Assembly: GCA_020536535.1 (NCBI GenBank)
Contig: JAHLWZ010000187.1
Location: 187,089 to 251,088 of the forward strand
Length of the DNA: 64,000 nucleotides
Reading direction: 5' to 3'
Origin: Pelomyxa schiedti
Lineage: Eukaryota > Evosea > Pelobiontida > Pelomyxidae
The notes below the pieces were generated by a model. It searched no databases. It saw nothing but the letters and a program-made list of their open reading frames with translations, and had not been told where the DNA came from. Shown piece by piece: positions 49,801 to 61,710 of the stretch. The number at the start of each line of letters is the position of its first letter. Position 1 is the first letter of the stretch. Made by a program: the position numbers and the translations under genes.

Positions 49801-52800
49801 ACCGCTTGTATTAATTCACTCAATGAAAGTGACGAAAACATGGCCTGGGCGGACAGAAGAAATGACGCAGTATGGACCTTTTGCTCCTCCAAAATGCTGG
49901 AGTCACTCATGTCGTGGAACAGCTAAATTTGGAGCGTTTTAGAAGATATAAAATTGCTTGTGTTGTTTATACCATTCCATTGGAGGATTCAACGGCCGAG
50001 GGTTTCAATGAGGTGATATATGACATGATATATCGGCTACAGTAGGCATCAAGTGGATTTTGTCGTAACCGCTCAGCTAGTAATGATAGAACATTCTCCC
50101 ACTTGCTGGTGAAGCTGAAAAGCGCTTCATGGCGCCTTATCGCACGCAATATAGCGGGCAGTATTTCTAGTGGGCATGCAATTTGTTGTGAAGAACTAAT
50201 GGACTGAAGCAAGAACTGTAACAAAGAAGTAATGCCATGATGATTTGACACCAGCTCTAATACAAACAAAACAATGGTGAACTGCGAGACAGTGATCCTA
50301 CACCAACAAAAGGCTGGTGACTGGGCATGTGAATGTTCTTGGACCTGGGGTGATTGTTGTTGCAGGAATTGTGCAACAAGCCATTCACTAATATCCAACT
50401 GATCATGGTAGCACAGACTAAACAGTGTCTGTGATATTTTGTTGAAATCAGGGTCGCTGGACATAAGGGACTCCCTGATAACAGATTGCACCATATCCAG
50501 GGATTCCTGTGCTTGGGGATGAGGAAGTCATATGGTTTTTGTTGTGGCTATAATGTATGCACACCCTGGTAACACTGATGCCAACATCTGTCAAAACCGA
50601 TCTCCTTTGATTTCTCTGATCCCCTGTTGTAGGAAAATTTTGCAAATACGCCAGGTGCCTCTGTCCCATCTTAAGGTAAAAATTATAAAAAGGAAAAATC
50701 ACACTTGAAAACAATTACTTTTACCTCATGGAGAACAGCAGGAGTATGGGTTAAGAACACACCCGTGGACACGAGGCGGCGAACATACCTTTTACTCTAA
50801 AAAAAAAGAACAAACACATAATGAAGCTATACATGTCATGAGAGAATAGACTCAAGCGGATGAGCTCAGAAAATAGTAGGTACATATTTGTCATTTCTGG
50901 GAGGTGTAAATAAAGTCAATATACTAAATTTAAACAAGAAACCAGACGCTGCTGCAGGGTAAAAGTCAAGAAATCTCATCAATACTGACTGGAATGGATA
51001 ATCTCTTTGCTGTTGGATTCCACCAAACCCTCGCATGCTGTCCCCATCAATAGCAGGACCTTGGGGAATTGTGCTCTTATGGGATCCAAGAGTGGGGAGC
51101 CATTTACTCAACAATGCACTTACTGCATATACTCGACCAGGTACATGGCATCTGTGGTGCGTGACTGCCCATTCACACATGAAAGGTACAGTTACTTCCT
51201 AATTGACTTGTTATTAACGTTTTTACTAATCAGTATTGATAACATGCATACATACATATGGAATGTCAAGGGACAAAACGTCCAGACAAAGCTTGTTTAT
51301 ATCCAAATGAACGGAGAAAGTGTCACAAATCTGCAAAATGGAAGATAAAATAAGGTGCAGTTTCTTGGAGACAAATAACACACAGAAACAAGTGGTTCTA
51401 TGTTACGAGTAACCTGTTTCAGAGCAGGCATTGACAATATGCTTGGAGTACCACTATTGAAAGTGTTACTGCAAGTAGTAATGAGTGGAAACAAATATGA
51501 AGGGGTGAAGTCACTCCCACATGGAGTTGCAGGTGGGGATTTTGGTGTCAGGCACTGAAAGTTGCTGGCCCAATTATTATTTTGCTGTGGTGTGGTGAGA
51601 TGTGAGTGGTGATGTTGGTTATGCTGTTGCAGAAGGTTCGATAGTGGTGGGGCAGAGTCACCAATAGACGGTGTTAAAGAGCACACAAGATCGGGGCAAT
51701 GATATGCAATGTATTGGAAGACCTCAGACCACATATTATAGGTGTGGCCTTTTCCAGCTTGGGCAGATATCTTCAGAAAGCAATCAGAAAACAAGACAGT
51801 GTGAAGGAGGTCCACCTTACTAAGGAAATCTACACTCAAAATCAGGAGCTTTTTTGTGGGTTCAAGTGCTGTAGAGGAAGAGGACACGATAACTCCCAAG
51901 AAATGGACCAGTACACAGGAGTATATAGCTAACTGTTCTTTGTTGAATGTAGAGACATCAACAAGCTGAAGGGGGAAAATGAGCAATGACAAGAGCCGGA
52001 AATAGGGAAACACACATGGCTTGCGACATGGGAACAGTTGATAATAGACTCCTCCACTGAATAGGAAAGCAACATTGTAAGGTACCTCAGCTTGTCCAAC
52101 TTGTCTCTATCTTGCAAGCTACATTGGCATTCAGAAATCTCTTTCTTTATGGCACTAACCATAGCTTTGGCCCAGTCTTCAGGTTTTCCTTCTTTTTTAT
52201 TACGAGGTCCCTGAAACAAGATTACATATAAAAAAAATAAAAGAGTGCACACTGTTGTTGCTACAAATATAACTTTCACAACCCACAAGGCCCTTAACAG
52301 AGGAACTCTGTGGGGCCAAAGATAGTCCAAAAGTTTGGTCCTGGAACTACCTTTTTTCTTAGGAGGGAAAACGATTTCTTTGAAGTACAAACATGGCTGG
52401 GGTGCTGCTAAAGTTACTCAGGGGTTCAGATGAGCCCAGGCGATGCATAAATTTTGCAATCTCATCACTTCCCGCTGACGGATTCTTTTGTTGGTTGTGA
52501 GACAACAAATAATAATTAACAAGGGAAAAAATTCATCCACCTGTTCAGGGACAGACCGACATTGCCCTCGTCTGCCTTCACCAATGGGCATGCTTGATGA
52601 AGTCACTGTGTGAATGGTTTCAGTCCCTCTTTGGAACAAAGACCGCCGCCAGCTTATATCATACATGATCTGCAGCATTTGTGGCAGTTTGTTCCAGATT
52701 TGGTTCACTCTGGCTTCCTCCAAGAAACTTGCATGTTCCTCCTAAAATCACAAAATGGAAATTGTAAGGAGGGCCCAGAAATAGCATTTACTACCTTGAG

Positions 52801-53553
52801 AATGTATGACACAGAATAACCGCTAGTGCACGTTTGGTCAGTTAATCTGCATTCCTCATCCACTTTTTTATTTCTTTTGCTTGTATCTAAAATGGTTTTT
52901 GGTTACCAAAGGTAGGGACAAGAGAAAAAAACCCAGGAAGGAGGTGTACATGAAGACCACGGATAGAAGCCAGGTGGCCCAAGTGTGTCACTGAGGTCCA
53001 CAACATGGCCAGGTTTTTCAAGGTTATACTTGTTCAGCCCACTCCCAATTCCAGACTGTGCACCCCCCTGATTCGAATGTGAAGCCAAAGCGTTCTGCGA
53101 ATGTGATGCATGCAAACCACCAGAGGACAGCGAAGATTGCGATTGAGGAATTTGCATGTGTTGTTGATGTGAATCCTGTTGGTGTTGTTGTTGCTGCAGA
53201 GAGGCCAATCCTGGGATTCCCATAACTCCGCCGCCTGGTTGTTGTTGGCCAACGACTACAACAGACGGGAGTGACGTCATCACGCCAATGTTGGCGCCGC
53301 CGGCGGGACCCATAATCATGGAACCGCCGGGGCCCTGGAGCGAGGGCAAAGAGTTGGCCGAGTTGGGCTGCATCGAGGAGCCCCCTCCCATAATTGCGGA
53401 CATCCCCGGCATCATGGAAGAAGCCGCCGACGAGGACGATATCGGCGGCAGCTGGGACGAATTCGAAGACGAGCCGAACGACAAGTGGGCATTCACGTGT
53501 TGCGAAATGTGTTGGTGTTGCTGCTGCTTGTTCCCTATCCCGCCGTGCATCAT
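46828..53553 (-). CDS. MED12: MED12, Mediator kinase-module subunit
   Basis: Large gene with about twenty exons. The N-terminal exon is GC-rich and Gln/Ser/Gly/Met-rich, then LSDTLGPPGFYP gives the conserved LGPPxxYP motif. LLDYLWPHRVPLLRALWVVKV matches the Med12 domain, where the VPxxRAxWxxK motif lies. Further on, CEWAVTHHR followed by RVYAVSALLSKWLP and FQSVLMRFLDFYPAA corresponds to the conserved CEWAV...LLxFLD region. The helical middle (for example ISEWLVAQFLQQQ) is less conserved. The C-terminus is Gln/His-rich and ends TKRRRVG. MED12 activates CDK8 within the Mediator kinase module. The 48.1-48.7 kb part has weak frames and its exon structure is uncertain. Confidence 0.8.
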
Positions 53554-53810
53554 CTCCCAAGACTCTTTTTTTTTTTTCCTTTTCTTTTCAGGACCATTTC
53601 GCCTCGGATTCCACAGCAGATCGGTATCGAATCATGAGCAGAAAGCGAAGTGCTGTACTCGAGGGGACGAACCCCCCAGTCATATTGCGTGGGAGTCGAT
53701 TCTTCAGGGTGATTGATTGGGGGGATTTCGTAGAAGTGGGGGTGTGTAATTTCAAACAGGAAAAAAGCACTGCACAACATAAACCGTAACGCAACCGTAG
53801 ATCTCGTAAG
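53554..53810. promoter_or_regulatory. Divergent intergenic region, MED12 / Rab1-like
   Basis: 257 bases between the start codons of two divergently transcribed genes. It must contain both promoters. No element is convincing by eye. Confidence 0.35.
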
Positions 53811-54984
53811 ATGAGTTTGACGGACGAGGATCAGCAGCAGTACGCACCGGCCCCCGTTTTTTTTGTTTTGAGTTGATGGAGCCTCTAACGTGGTCGGCAG
53901 TGATTACTTTTTCAAAATACTCCTCATTGGCGATTCTGGGGTTGGAAAGAGTACGTTCTTTTCCCTGTTTTTCCCCCACTTTCTCCCTTTAACTTTATTG
54001 ATCAAATGTAGGCTGTTTATTGCTCCGCTTTGTGGTGTGGTTTTTTTTTTTTTTTTTTTTTTTTAATCCAACTTCTCACTACGTTGCGCCACAGGAGGAA
54101 TCATTTTCGGAAGAGCATATTGCAACTATAGGCGTAGATTTTGTATTTTCCCTTCGTTCCTCTTTAGGGTGTTCATCCACAACAGAAAATTAAGACTATA
54201 CTCTGTGAAGGAAAGCTGATCAAACTCCAAATCGTATTCCCCCCCTTCATTCTTGGTACTGACTGCTAACATAACATAACTTTCCCTTCCACAGTGGGAC
54301 ACTGCTGGACAGGTACCTCCAAAGCTCCACATTTTATTGTTTCACAAACACATTAGGAAAGGTTCAGAACAATCACCAGTAAACAACTTCTCTACTAAGT
54401 GAAAAGTAACTCCCGCAAGGTTCATATTACAGAGGAGCTCAGGGCATAATCCTTGTTTTTGATTGCTCAGGTAATTATAGTTATCTTTTTTTCCTCCCAA
54501 AAAAAAAAAAGATGCTGAGACATTCAACAATGTAAAGCAGTGGTTGGTGGAGATTGATAGATATGCCTGTGAAGATGTAGATAAGGTTTCATTGTTTTAT
54601 CTGATGCATTCAGCAATTCTAAATGGCTCTATAGCTCCTTGTTGCAAACAAAGTTGACCTTGCGTCAAAGAGAGTTGTTACCCGGGAAGCGGCCGAGGTT
54701 TTTTTTTTTTCAGCACGGCTGTGCATTTTTTAACAATGCCGTTCAGGAACTGGCCAATTCAATGGAACTTCCATACCTTGAAGCTTCTGCAAAGGACAAT
54801 ATCAATGTACAAGATATTTTCATCATGATGGCAAAAGCAATCAAAGAAAGGTTCTCTCCTCAAAACTCCTTTCTTGTACTTACCCGTTTGAAGGTTACAG
54901 GCATCAAACCGAGAAAATGGGGATTCCCTGACCTTGCAAGACGACTCCAAAAAACCAGTCAAAAAACGGGGCTGTTGTGATTAG
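53811..54984 (+). CDS. RAB1: Rab1-like small GTPase
   Basis: Rab GTPase of the Rab1 group, which controls ER-to-Golgi vesicle traffic. DYFFKILLIGDSGVGKS (P-loop) is completed across an intron into SCLLLRF. ATIGVDF, KIKTILCEGKLIKLQI, WDTAGQ, YRGAQGIILVFDCSD, FNNVKQWLVEIDRYA, VANKVDL and EASAKDN follow, all nucleotide-binding boxes intact. The FNNVKQWLxEIDRYA segment is typical of Rab1. The tail KKPVKKRGCCD carries the twin Cys for geranylgeranylation. About eight introns interrupt a protein of roughly 200 residues, one with a very long T run near 54041-54063. The gene appears complete. Confidence 0.9.
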
Positions 54985-55265
54985 CATCTTTAAGATTTTG
55001 TAAACTATCTTTTCACCACTATCAGTTATACTTAGAGAAGAGAGCAAAATAAACACCACCTTCAAAAGTGCGCAATACACAAGTCCATTGCCACCATTTG
55101 ATTCGAATTCGGGTTTCTGGGAAGTTCCCCCCACACCGGTGATCGTTTATTTTTTCTCCCAATTGGGCCATTTGCGACGCTTGTCATGTGGCCCAGTACC
55201 TGTGTGAGTGGGTTTGCCCTATGGCTTGGCAAATGCTGAGATTAAAAACAGGCTGCAGTGGGTTC

Positions 55266-56435
55266 TCAATTATTTATTGTGAGAGTTGCCAGTTGTGTGC
55301 CTGTGATTGTGTAATGAACACAACATGTGGTTACAGCAACAGCGTCATCTGGTCTTCTGACAACATAAATTTCCTTTGATGAGGATCCGCAGCCATCACA
55401 ATTCAGCAGTGGGTTGCCCTGATAGCTGCAGCAGGGCTTCATCATCATGTCAGAAGATGAAGAAGCATGATACACTTCGCACATTGCCAAATCCCTTCTG
55501 AACCAAACAATGTGCTCACTCGAGACAGTCACAAGGTCATAAGTGGAAGGGAACGTGCACATCAGTTGGCCAGTAGCGGCGTTGTAAACCCTGTGGCCAT
55601 CATCACTTGCATCCCAGTGCAGAGTGAGGATAGTGTCTGGTGAGCACCAGACCAATTCGAGTGGATTCGGCTCCTGTAGCAAGACGCTCTCCCTGGCCTT
55701 CACGGTGACTCCAGCAGCGACGCTCTTCTCCAGGTCAACAAACGAAAGGAGAGGCACCCTTGGCTCATCCGAGCAAGGAATGGTGCTTCCAACAAAAACC
55801 AGCTGATCGCCACGAGGGTCGTCGAACGGAGAGAACCTCGCGCCGCGCCCACCGAGTGGAACCGTGCGCTCCACGCGGACGCCGTTGGACGACGCGGGCG
55901 CGCCGTCTCGCGCCAGCCTCCACACAACCAGGTTTTTTGATGTCTGCTCGAACTTGACAAGCCACTTGCTGTTGCTCCTCCAGAATAAGCCCGACGACCC
56001 GTCGATCGTGGCCACCACGTTGCCGTTGTTGTCGACGACGTGCGTGTCGCCCCACGAGGGGCACACGAACTTGCCGTCGCCCACCCTCGCCTCGACGGAC
56101 CCGAACACCAAACAGTCGTCGTCGTGGTCCAGGGCTCGGCACCACACCGCGCCCAGTGTCGCGCTCAGACCAATGAAAGCACAAACATGCACTTTGGCTG
56201 GTCCATCACTATCATCATGGGCCTTAGTTGCCACAGTGATCGTTGTGCCCAGCTGCCTGCAACAACTGACGACCCAGTTGCGGCCGAAGAACTCGCACAA
56301 GGCACGGTTGTGGGACAGACTCTTGGCTGGACTGTAAACACCGCACCTCTCAAGCCCCGAACTCGCAAACGCAACGAACTGTGATCGTGCGTCGATTATG
56401 GGTTCAATGGTCGTGCGTCGTTGTGCCGTCGCCAT
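55266..56435 (-). CDS. Lineage-specific WD/beta-propeller-like protein
   Basis: Intronless frame of 389 residues from ATG 56435. The protein has repeated short beta-type segments ending in W or D-x-x-T/S turns (GLFWRSNSKWLVKFE; LELVWCSPDTILTLHWDASDDG; HIVWFRRDLAMCEVY), which suggest a small beta propeller, but no catalytic motif. The middle third is markedly GC-rich. The start, IDARSQFVAFASSG followed by RCGVYSPAKSL, looks like a family-specific signature, and a decayed relative lies next to it in the opposite direction. I infer a lineage-expanded family with unknown function. Lack of introns is odd beside its neighbours. Confidence 0.6.
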   Translation of the reverse strand: MATAQRRTTIEPIIDARSQFVAFASSGLERCGVYSPAKSLSHNRALCEFFGRNWVVSCCRQLGTTITVATKAHDDSDGPAKVHVCAFIGLSATLGAVWCRALDHDDDCLVFGSVEARVGDGKFVCPSWGDTHVVDNNGNVVATIDGSSGLFWRSNSKWLVKFEQTSKNLVVWRLARDGAPASSNGVRVERTVPLGGRGARFSPFDDPRGDQLVFVGSTIPCSDEPRVPLLSFVDLEKSVAAGVTVKARESVLLQEPNPLELVWCSPDTILTLHWDASDDGHRVYNAATGQLMCTFPSTYDLVTVSSEHIVWFRRDLAMCEVYHASSSSDMMMKPCCSYQGNPLLNCDGCGSSSKEIYVVRRPDDAVAVTTCCVHYTITGTQLATLTINN

Positions 56436-56449
56436 CAATTTGTTTTTTA

Positions 56450-57343
56450 TGATTCAGCCAAAACAAGAGATCACAAGTCGTGCATCACGAAAGTGGAGGG
56501 GTGCGTGGGCGATGACAGGTTCTCTGGGCCCTGGAGCATCGTTGACAGGAAGGGCGATGTTGGGCGGCTCCCCTGTCCGTCTTTGTGCTGGAGGGGCAAC
56601 CGCAAGTGGCTTCTCGGCGTCGAAAACGGCGTCAGCTTGGTTGTGTGGGAGATGAGCGAGGGTGTGCCTGTGTCGCCCAACGGCGTTGCTGTGGAATGCA
56701 CAGTTCCATTCAGTGGGGGCGGGGTGAGGTTGAGGTTCTCTCAGTTTGACCCTTGTGTGGTGATGAATTGGTTTTTTGTTGGGAGCACAGAGCGGTGCGA
56801 TGAGTCGAAGGAACCTCCCGCTTCATTTCTTGCACATCTCATTTCGTTTGTTGATATGGAGAAGAGCGTTGCTGCTGGGGTCACAGTGGAGGCCAGGCAC
56901 CCACACCCAATCCCTTTGACTTGTTTTGGTATTCACCAACCACAATCCTCACTGTGTATGTGGTGGCTGTACAGTCTTTAACACAACAACGGGTCAACTG
57001 TTTCTATTCCCTGCAGATTACCCCTCGTTCTGTGTTTCACCTTCACTTAGGGACTTCGTTTGGAGGAAGGTCTGGGTGAACCCTGCTCACCCAGAGCGCA
57101 CTGAGGCATATCTATCCTGTAATGACATGTGGCGACCAGTGTTCCTGCACACCACACATACAGGCCACCTTTAAGAAAATTGTGGCTTTGGTTCATCATC
57201 ATCGGCTGAAATCTTTGCTGTCATAATGGTGGCTGATTCCACACCACCACATGAGGTTCATGCTATCACAACCACTTGTTGTCTTCATTACACTGTCACA
57301 GCCACACAACTGGTGTTTCTGACAATTAAACTAAGTAAAAAAC
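56450..57343 (+). pseudogene. Decayed inverted paralogue of the 55266-56435 gene
   Basis: Translations in changing frames match the C-terminal two thirds of the neighbour: WRGNRKWLLGVENG, SPNGVAVECTVPFSGGG, SFVDMEKSVAAGVTVEAR, FNTTTGQLFLFPADY, then TCCLHYTV near the end. The N-terminal third is missing, and at least three frame changes break it. The gene and the relic are head to head, with starts within about 60 bases, as an inverted duplication would produce. Confidence 0.7.
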
Positions 57344-57536
57344 TATGAATGAGCCATGGGGTAGACAGCTCAGAAGCACTGTGGAAACTCAGAAAATCTC
57401 TCTCGTCACTCCCAATACCTGTTATAGAAACACTCCTACTCGAAATTCTTTCCAAGAACAAAATCATGGAGGAATTGGACTGTTTTATTACTTATTCGCA
57501 ACGTTGTGGCGGACAGAGGATATTTATTTTAGTGTA

Positions 57537-59710
57537 ATGGCAGGCACAACGGTGAACGCTGTTATAGAGACGGTTGTTGGTTACTCGTTGTTTAGTGTCA
57601 CAGACCTTGGGGACTCTTACAGGTTGGGTTTAACGCTTGATTGCCTCCAATTCTAACGTACAGCAACAAAACCAAAAAATTAAAAAAAATAAATCACAGG
57701 GTCGACTTGCTGGGTACCCATAACTTTGCTGATGACGAAGAGGTGTTGGTTGAGTTGAAGAGCGTGACCGAGGGAGAGCTGGGGCCGTCGTTGAGGAGCT
57801 TCTTGTCAAGTGTTGCCGCTCCTGCGTGCCGAGAGACTGGCGCTCCGATGTCTGTGAGTGGGGCTTCTCTCGCTCACTTTGTGTCTTCTGAGCTGGGCAT
57901 CACTTGTGCTTCATCGGCCGTGTCTCTGGAAGTGGAAAGGTGTGTGACTTAATTTTTTTTCGGTTTTTTTTTTCCTCCCCCTTTGCATTGGGTTGGTTGA
58001 TTTGTGTCCTTGGTTTGATTTGTTCACTCCCCTCTTTTGGGACTTAACTGTTCTGTCAGGAGTATTCGGCAGTCACTAGACCAGTTGCTTCCTGAAAGTT
58101 GCAGTGTTTCTAGAGTTGTATCTCTGGCTGTCAAGTTGTACAGTGAACTGCTTGATCGCTACCCAGCGGCAGAAGAAGAAAACTCTGAGAGTGAGCCTAA
58201 CCACGAAGAGGAACGGGAGAATGATGGCCTCCAGTGGGGAGAAAATGCAGAGGGAGATGAATGGCAGGAAGGTGCAGATGAATTTGATTGGTACGAGGAC
58301 ATCGAAGAAGAGCAGGAAGGGGAGTGCGCGCAATATGAAACTCTCTGCGGTCTGAATTTCCAGTGTAGTGATGGACACACCACAACCGCTTCCTCGGTCA
58401 ATGATCCTTGCACAGAAGAACTGAAAGATATACACACCCTACCATCATTAGAACAGGAGCCACTGCCCTGTGCCCTCATTCTTTTTGAAACCTCTGCAGG
58501 TTACGCATTATTTGATGTGGCTAGCAAGGAAGGCGAACTGGCTATGTGAGTGTTTTAAATTTCACACTTTATGCTGAGATCCTTCCAGAATATCCTTGAA
58601 CTCTTTGCGTGAATTCCCAAGTTTGGAAGTAGCGTTGGAAGAATTCTGCTCTATTGAGAAGGGGGAAATTGGAGCCCTGTTGCTTCAGTTTATAAATGAT
58701 ACTGTGATTCCCAGCGCCAAGCTGCTTGACCGACCGGTTGGTGTTGCAGAGTACAAGCTGGCTACAGCTCTCCGAGGACTTGGGTTGGACTGCTACTGTA
58801 CCTGTGCTGTGGCTGAAATGTGCAGGTAAAAGCAAGCCATTTTTGAGAAGGGAGCATTACCATTTTTGTAATTAGGGAGATACGAGAACAACTTAGCAAA
58901 TTCATCCCACAGTTCAAAGATACGACATTGGCCCTCTCACATGCAGCAGCTACAGCAAAAATCATCACTTTACCAAGGAATGAATGTGAAGAAACCCTTA
59001 GTTTGTCGAAGCACCCACTACTTCTATTTGTGACCTTTTTCCCCAAGAAAAAATTGAGTCTTTGGAGCAAAGTATTTCATCAGAGTTTTCATCCCTAGTT
59101 GATATGTCCTGGGATTACTTCCCAGAGCTCATTTACATCATTTCTGATCCTGAACTTTTCTGCAATGTTCTTAAGCGCCTTGGTATAGCAACATTCATTT
59201 CTTTTTCCTTTCTAACTTGTTTCAGACTTCCAAGATGACATTTCTGAAATTGATTTGTCAGATATTCTGAACCCCGACTTGGAGGCCTACGTCAAGGAGG
59301 CAGCTTTCTTCAGTGATGGATGTGCTTTTCTTCCAGCCAGTAGAGGGGAATGCCTGGCCAATATTGATTCAATTTTAAGCCTCATCACCACAAAGTAATA
59401 CTGATATCCCGCCGATTGACTGACCATATCAAAAAGGAGGGAGTTACAACAACGTGTGGAATTGGCACAACAACACGCCGGACCAGTGAAAAAAGGTTTT
59501 TCCTTTGTTTCCAACAATCCCTCACAAACCAAACAGCACTAGACACTGAGGCAATTCTGGCAGCAGAAAAAGCCTTGTTTGCTGCCCTGAAAAGAAATCC
59601 AGAAAGGTCTGTCTCACAAAGTTTTTATTCGTTTTAATTGTGAAACACAAAGTGCCGGATTGGAGTTTTCCAAGCTTACTGGCTTCACGGAAAATATGGA
59701 CTTATCTTAA
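57537..59710 (+). CDS. Nop56/Nop58-related protein with two Nop N-terminal domains
   Basis: The first N-terminal unit starts VIETVVGYSLFSV and has GASLAHFVSSELGITCASS, then ERSIRQSLDQLLP. An acidic linker of about 70 residues (EEENSESEPN; EDIEEEQEGE) follows. A second unit then begins ALILFETSAGYALFDV, with REFPSLEVALEEF, AEYKLATALRGLGLDCYCT and EIREQL. The core Nop domain comes next (WDYFPELIYIISD; TEAILAAEKALFAALKRNPE). The C-terminus, SAGLEFSKLTGFTENMDLS, is reached by an intron that keeps phase. The YGLI...GR RNA-binding tail of Nop56/58 is absent. One frame change near 59000 (before FVEAPTTSICDLFPQ) is unresolved. Members build box C/D snoRNPs or, as PRPF31, the U4 snRNP. Which one this is stays open. 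Confidence 0.7.
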
Positions 59711-59867
59711 CCCTGTTTGAAACAAGGGAAGATAAAGAAAAAGAATATTTCCCTTTTTTCCTTTTTGCTGTAACAAAGAGACATATTGTCCGGGGTTTTA
59801 ATTTTGTTGTATTTGGTGGCATCTGTGTTGCCCACCACCACATTCCATTATTTTACCAGCACAACGT

Positions 59868-60464
59868 ATGGTAAGATCTGGCTGTGCGTTTGTGGGGGTG
59901 TTACGGGACTGTGTGTGGTGGGTTGGTGACAATCTCGTGAAGCCACTTTTTGTGAGAGGATTGTACATTTCCACACAGACATCGAGGGCGAGATTGGTTG
60001 CTTTGTTGGCGTGTGTGGCATTGTTTGCGGGGGGTCTGTCGGCATTTGTCACGTGCTTCTCGCCCGAGAGCGATTTCAGTTCAGCAGCACTCAGCAGCTG
60101 CGGTTTCGTCAACAGCGGAAACAGCACCAGCGAGTCGCTGAATCACACCAGTAATAGCCGTACAAACTGCGGAAATAGCCGGGAAGAGAAGTACGAGTGG
60201 TGGCACTGGATGACTGGAGGGTGGGTGAAAGGCGCGTGCATGGCGGGTACGTGGGCATGGAGTATTGCACTCTTTGTGTTCTCATTGGAGAAGCCACTGT
60301 GGAAATGTGCAACCTGTTTCAGGCAGTGCGTTGTGTGCCTCGGAACGCCTTACTATCATTCCCGCGATCAAGATATTGACTTGGAACTTACAGACCAGGA
60401 TGGTGGGTGTTTGCTTCTTTCTAATACATAGATGCAGCAGGCTCAAGGCTAAACGCGAACAGAT
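59868..60464 (+). CDS. Small membrane protein, two predicted spans
   Basis: Two exons join at about 60401-60430, giving about 188 residues ending DAAGSRLNANR. A first span (ARLVALLACVALFAGGLSAFV) and a second (GTWAWSIALFVFSLEK) flank a loop rich in Asn-X-Ser/Thr sites (GNSTSESLNHTSNS), which suggests a glycosylated loop on the non-cytoplasmic side. Cys-rich CFRQCVVC follows the second span. I do not recognise the family. Confidence 0.5.
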
Positions 60465-60545
60465 GAATACAGTGTGCAAGAAATTTCCAGACGCGTTGGT
60501 AGAACTAAGGCGGTACTATACACACTTTGTGCACTGCCTTTGATC

Positions 60546-61710
60546 ATGGAGTGGTCAACGCTGCTAGGAGGCATACTGCTTGTCTTGTCTGCCGGTATGA
60601 CTTCTGTCCTCGCTTCCACTTGTTGACTTCGATACTTGCACATAGTGTTGAGGTTCGTTCATCCACTGAGGCACTGACAGGCTGTAATTATCACCCCTGT
60701 TACTCCAATAGACTATTTTGCTAAATGCCATTCGACCAGTAATTCTACATCACTTCCTGTGGTAGTAGATGCTGCACAAATATCAACGTGGGCAGGTAAA
60801 TTTGGCTAGACAGGTGACTCTAACGAGTAGTTACGACACACATGGCACCATGAAAAATGGGTCACTGTGAACGCCATTGTACACCCGAAAAACACGTTGT
60901 GCGGTTTGTAAGGAGGCACCGTCGTGTCCAGGTTGGTTCCTCAGTCCAAAAAACTCTGGGAAGTCCCCAGATTACCGCATAGTTGTGGCGAGTGCGTTGT
61001 TGCTGCTGCTGCATTGGCGTTGGCACAGGGCGGTGAATAGGAGTTCAGTAAGTACTTCAGCCAACTATTAATTTACACTCACTTTTGCTTTTGATATCTA
61101 GGCCGTTTCCAGAGCACTCTCAATCCCAGCGGGGGATAAAATGGGGAATGAGCCTCTTGTGCTCAGCACCACCCTCACTGAGTGAGGGTGATTGTGAGGG
61201 CGATTCCCTTTCAAAAGCCAAAATCCAACTAGTATATTTGGCCGGGCAGCAAAGGCATTATTATTGAGTGCAAAGCATGCAAGGTTCAAGAAGTGACTTG
61301 GAGTGTGGGTGACTTGGAGTGTGGTGAGGTCAGCGACTCTGAGGGATGGATGGATGGGAAAAGATTTGGGAAGCTCGGGATTCAATTCAAGCACTCAATT
61401 ACAGCAAAAATCGGGCAGCAGTCTTCAAACCCAGTAGGTTCAGCCAACTATTAATTTACACTCACTTTTGCTTTTGATATCTAGGCCGTTTCCAGAGCAC
61501 TCTCAATCCCAGCGGGGGATAAAATGGGGAATGAGCCTCTTGTTTGGTGTGGCTTGAAAGCACGTGGCGCCTTCGGCTGCTTGCCGATGAAAAAAAAAGA
61601 AAATAGATTTTTTCCCCTCCTTTTAGTCTATCAGTGTGGTGTATTTTCGGGTCTGGGTTGTGACTTACGGAATGGCTAGAATAGAGAAGCGGTGTAGAAA
61701 CGAATGAATA
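60546..61710 (+). CDS. Putative type I membrane protein with a duplicated exon
   Basis: The start MEWSTLLGGILLVLSAGM is signal-peptide-like. Exons with TGCNYHPCYSN and CHSTSNSTSLPVVVDAAQ look extracellular. Then PDYRIVVASALLLLLHW is a membrane span. An intron (GTAAGT at 61049) leads to AVSRALSIPAGDKMGNEPL. From there either a stop is read at 61183, or a second intron leads to WPGSKGIIIECKACK...SSNP and then to the second copy of the same exon. Both paths keep phase. The 5' junction near 60600 and the 3' end near 61600-61710 are not settled. Family not recognised. Confidence 0.4.
61056..61160 (+). repeat. Direct repeat, copy 1 (intron end plus exon)
   Basis: A 105-base segment identical by eye to 61439-61543. 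It contains the last about 45 bases of an intron ending GATATCTAG and a 60-base exon start coding AVSRALSIPAGDKMGNEPL. Spacing between copies is 383 bases. Confidence 0.95.
61439..61543 (+). repeat. Direct repeat, copy 2 (intron end plus exon)
   Basis: Identical by eye to 61056-61160, after which the two diverge: CTTGTGCTCAG in copy 1 and CTTGTTTGGTG in copy 2. See the preceding entry for the coding reading. Confidence 0.95.
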
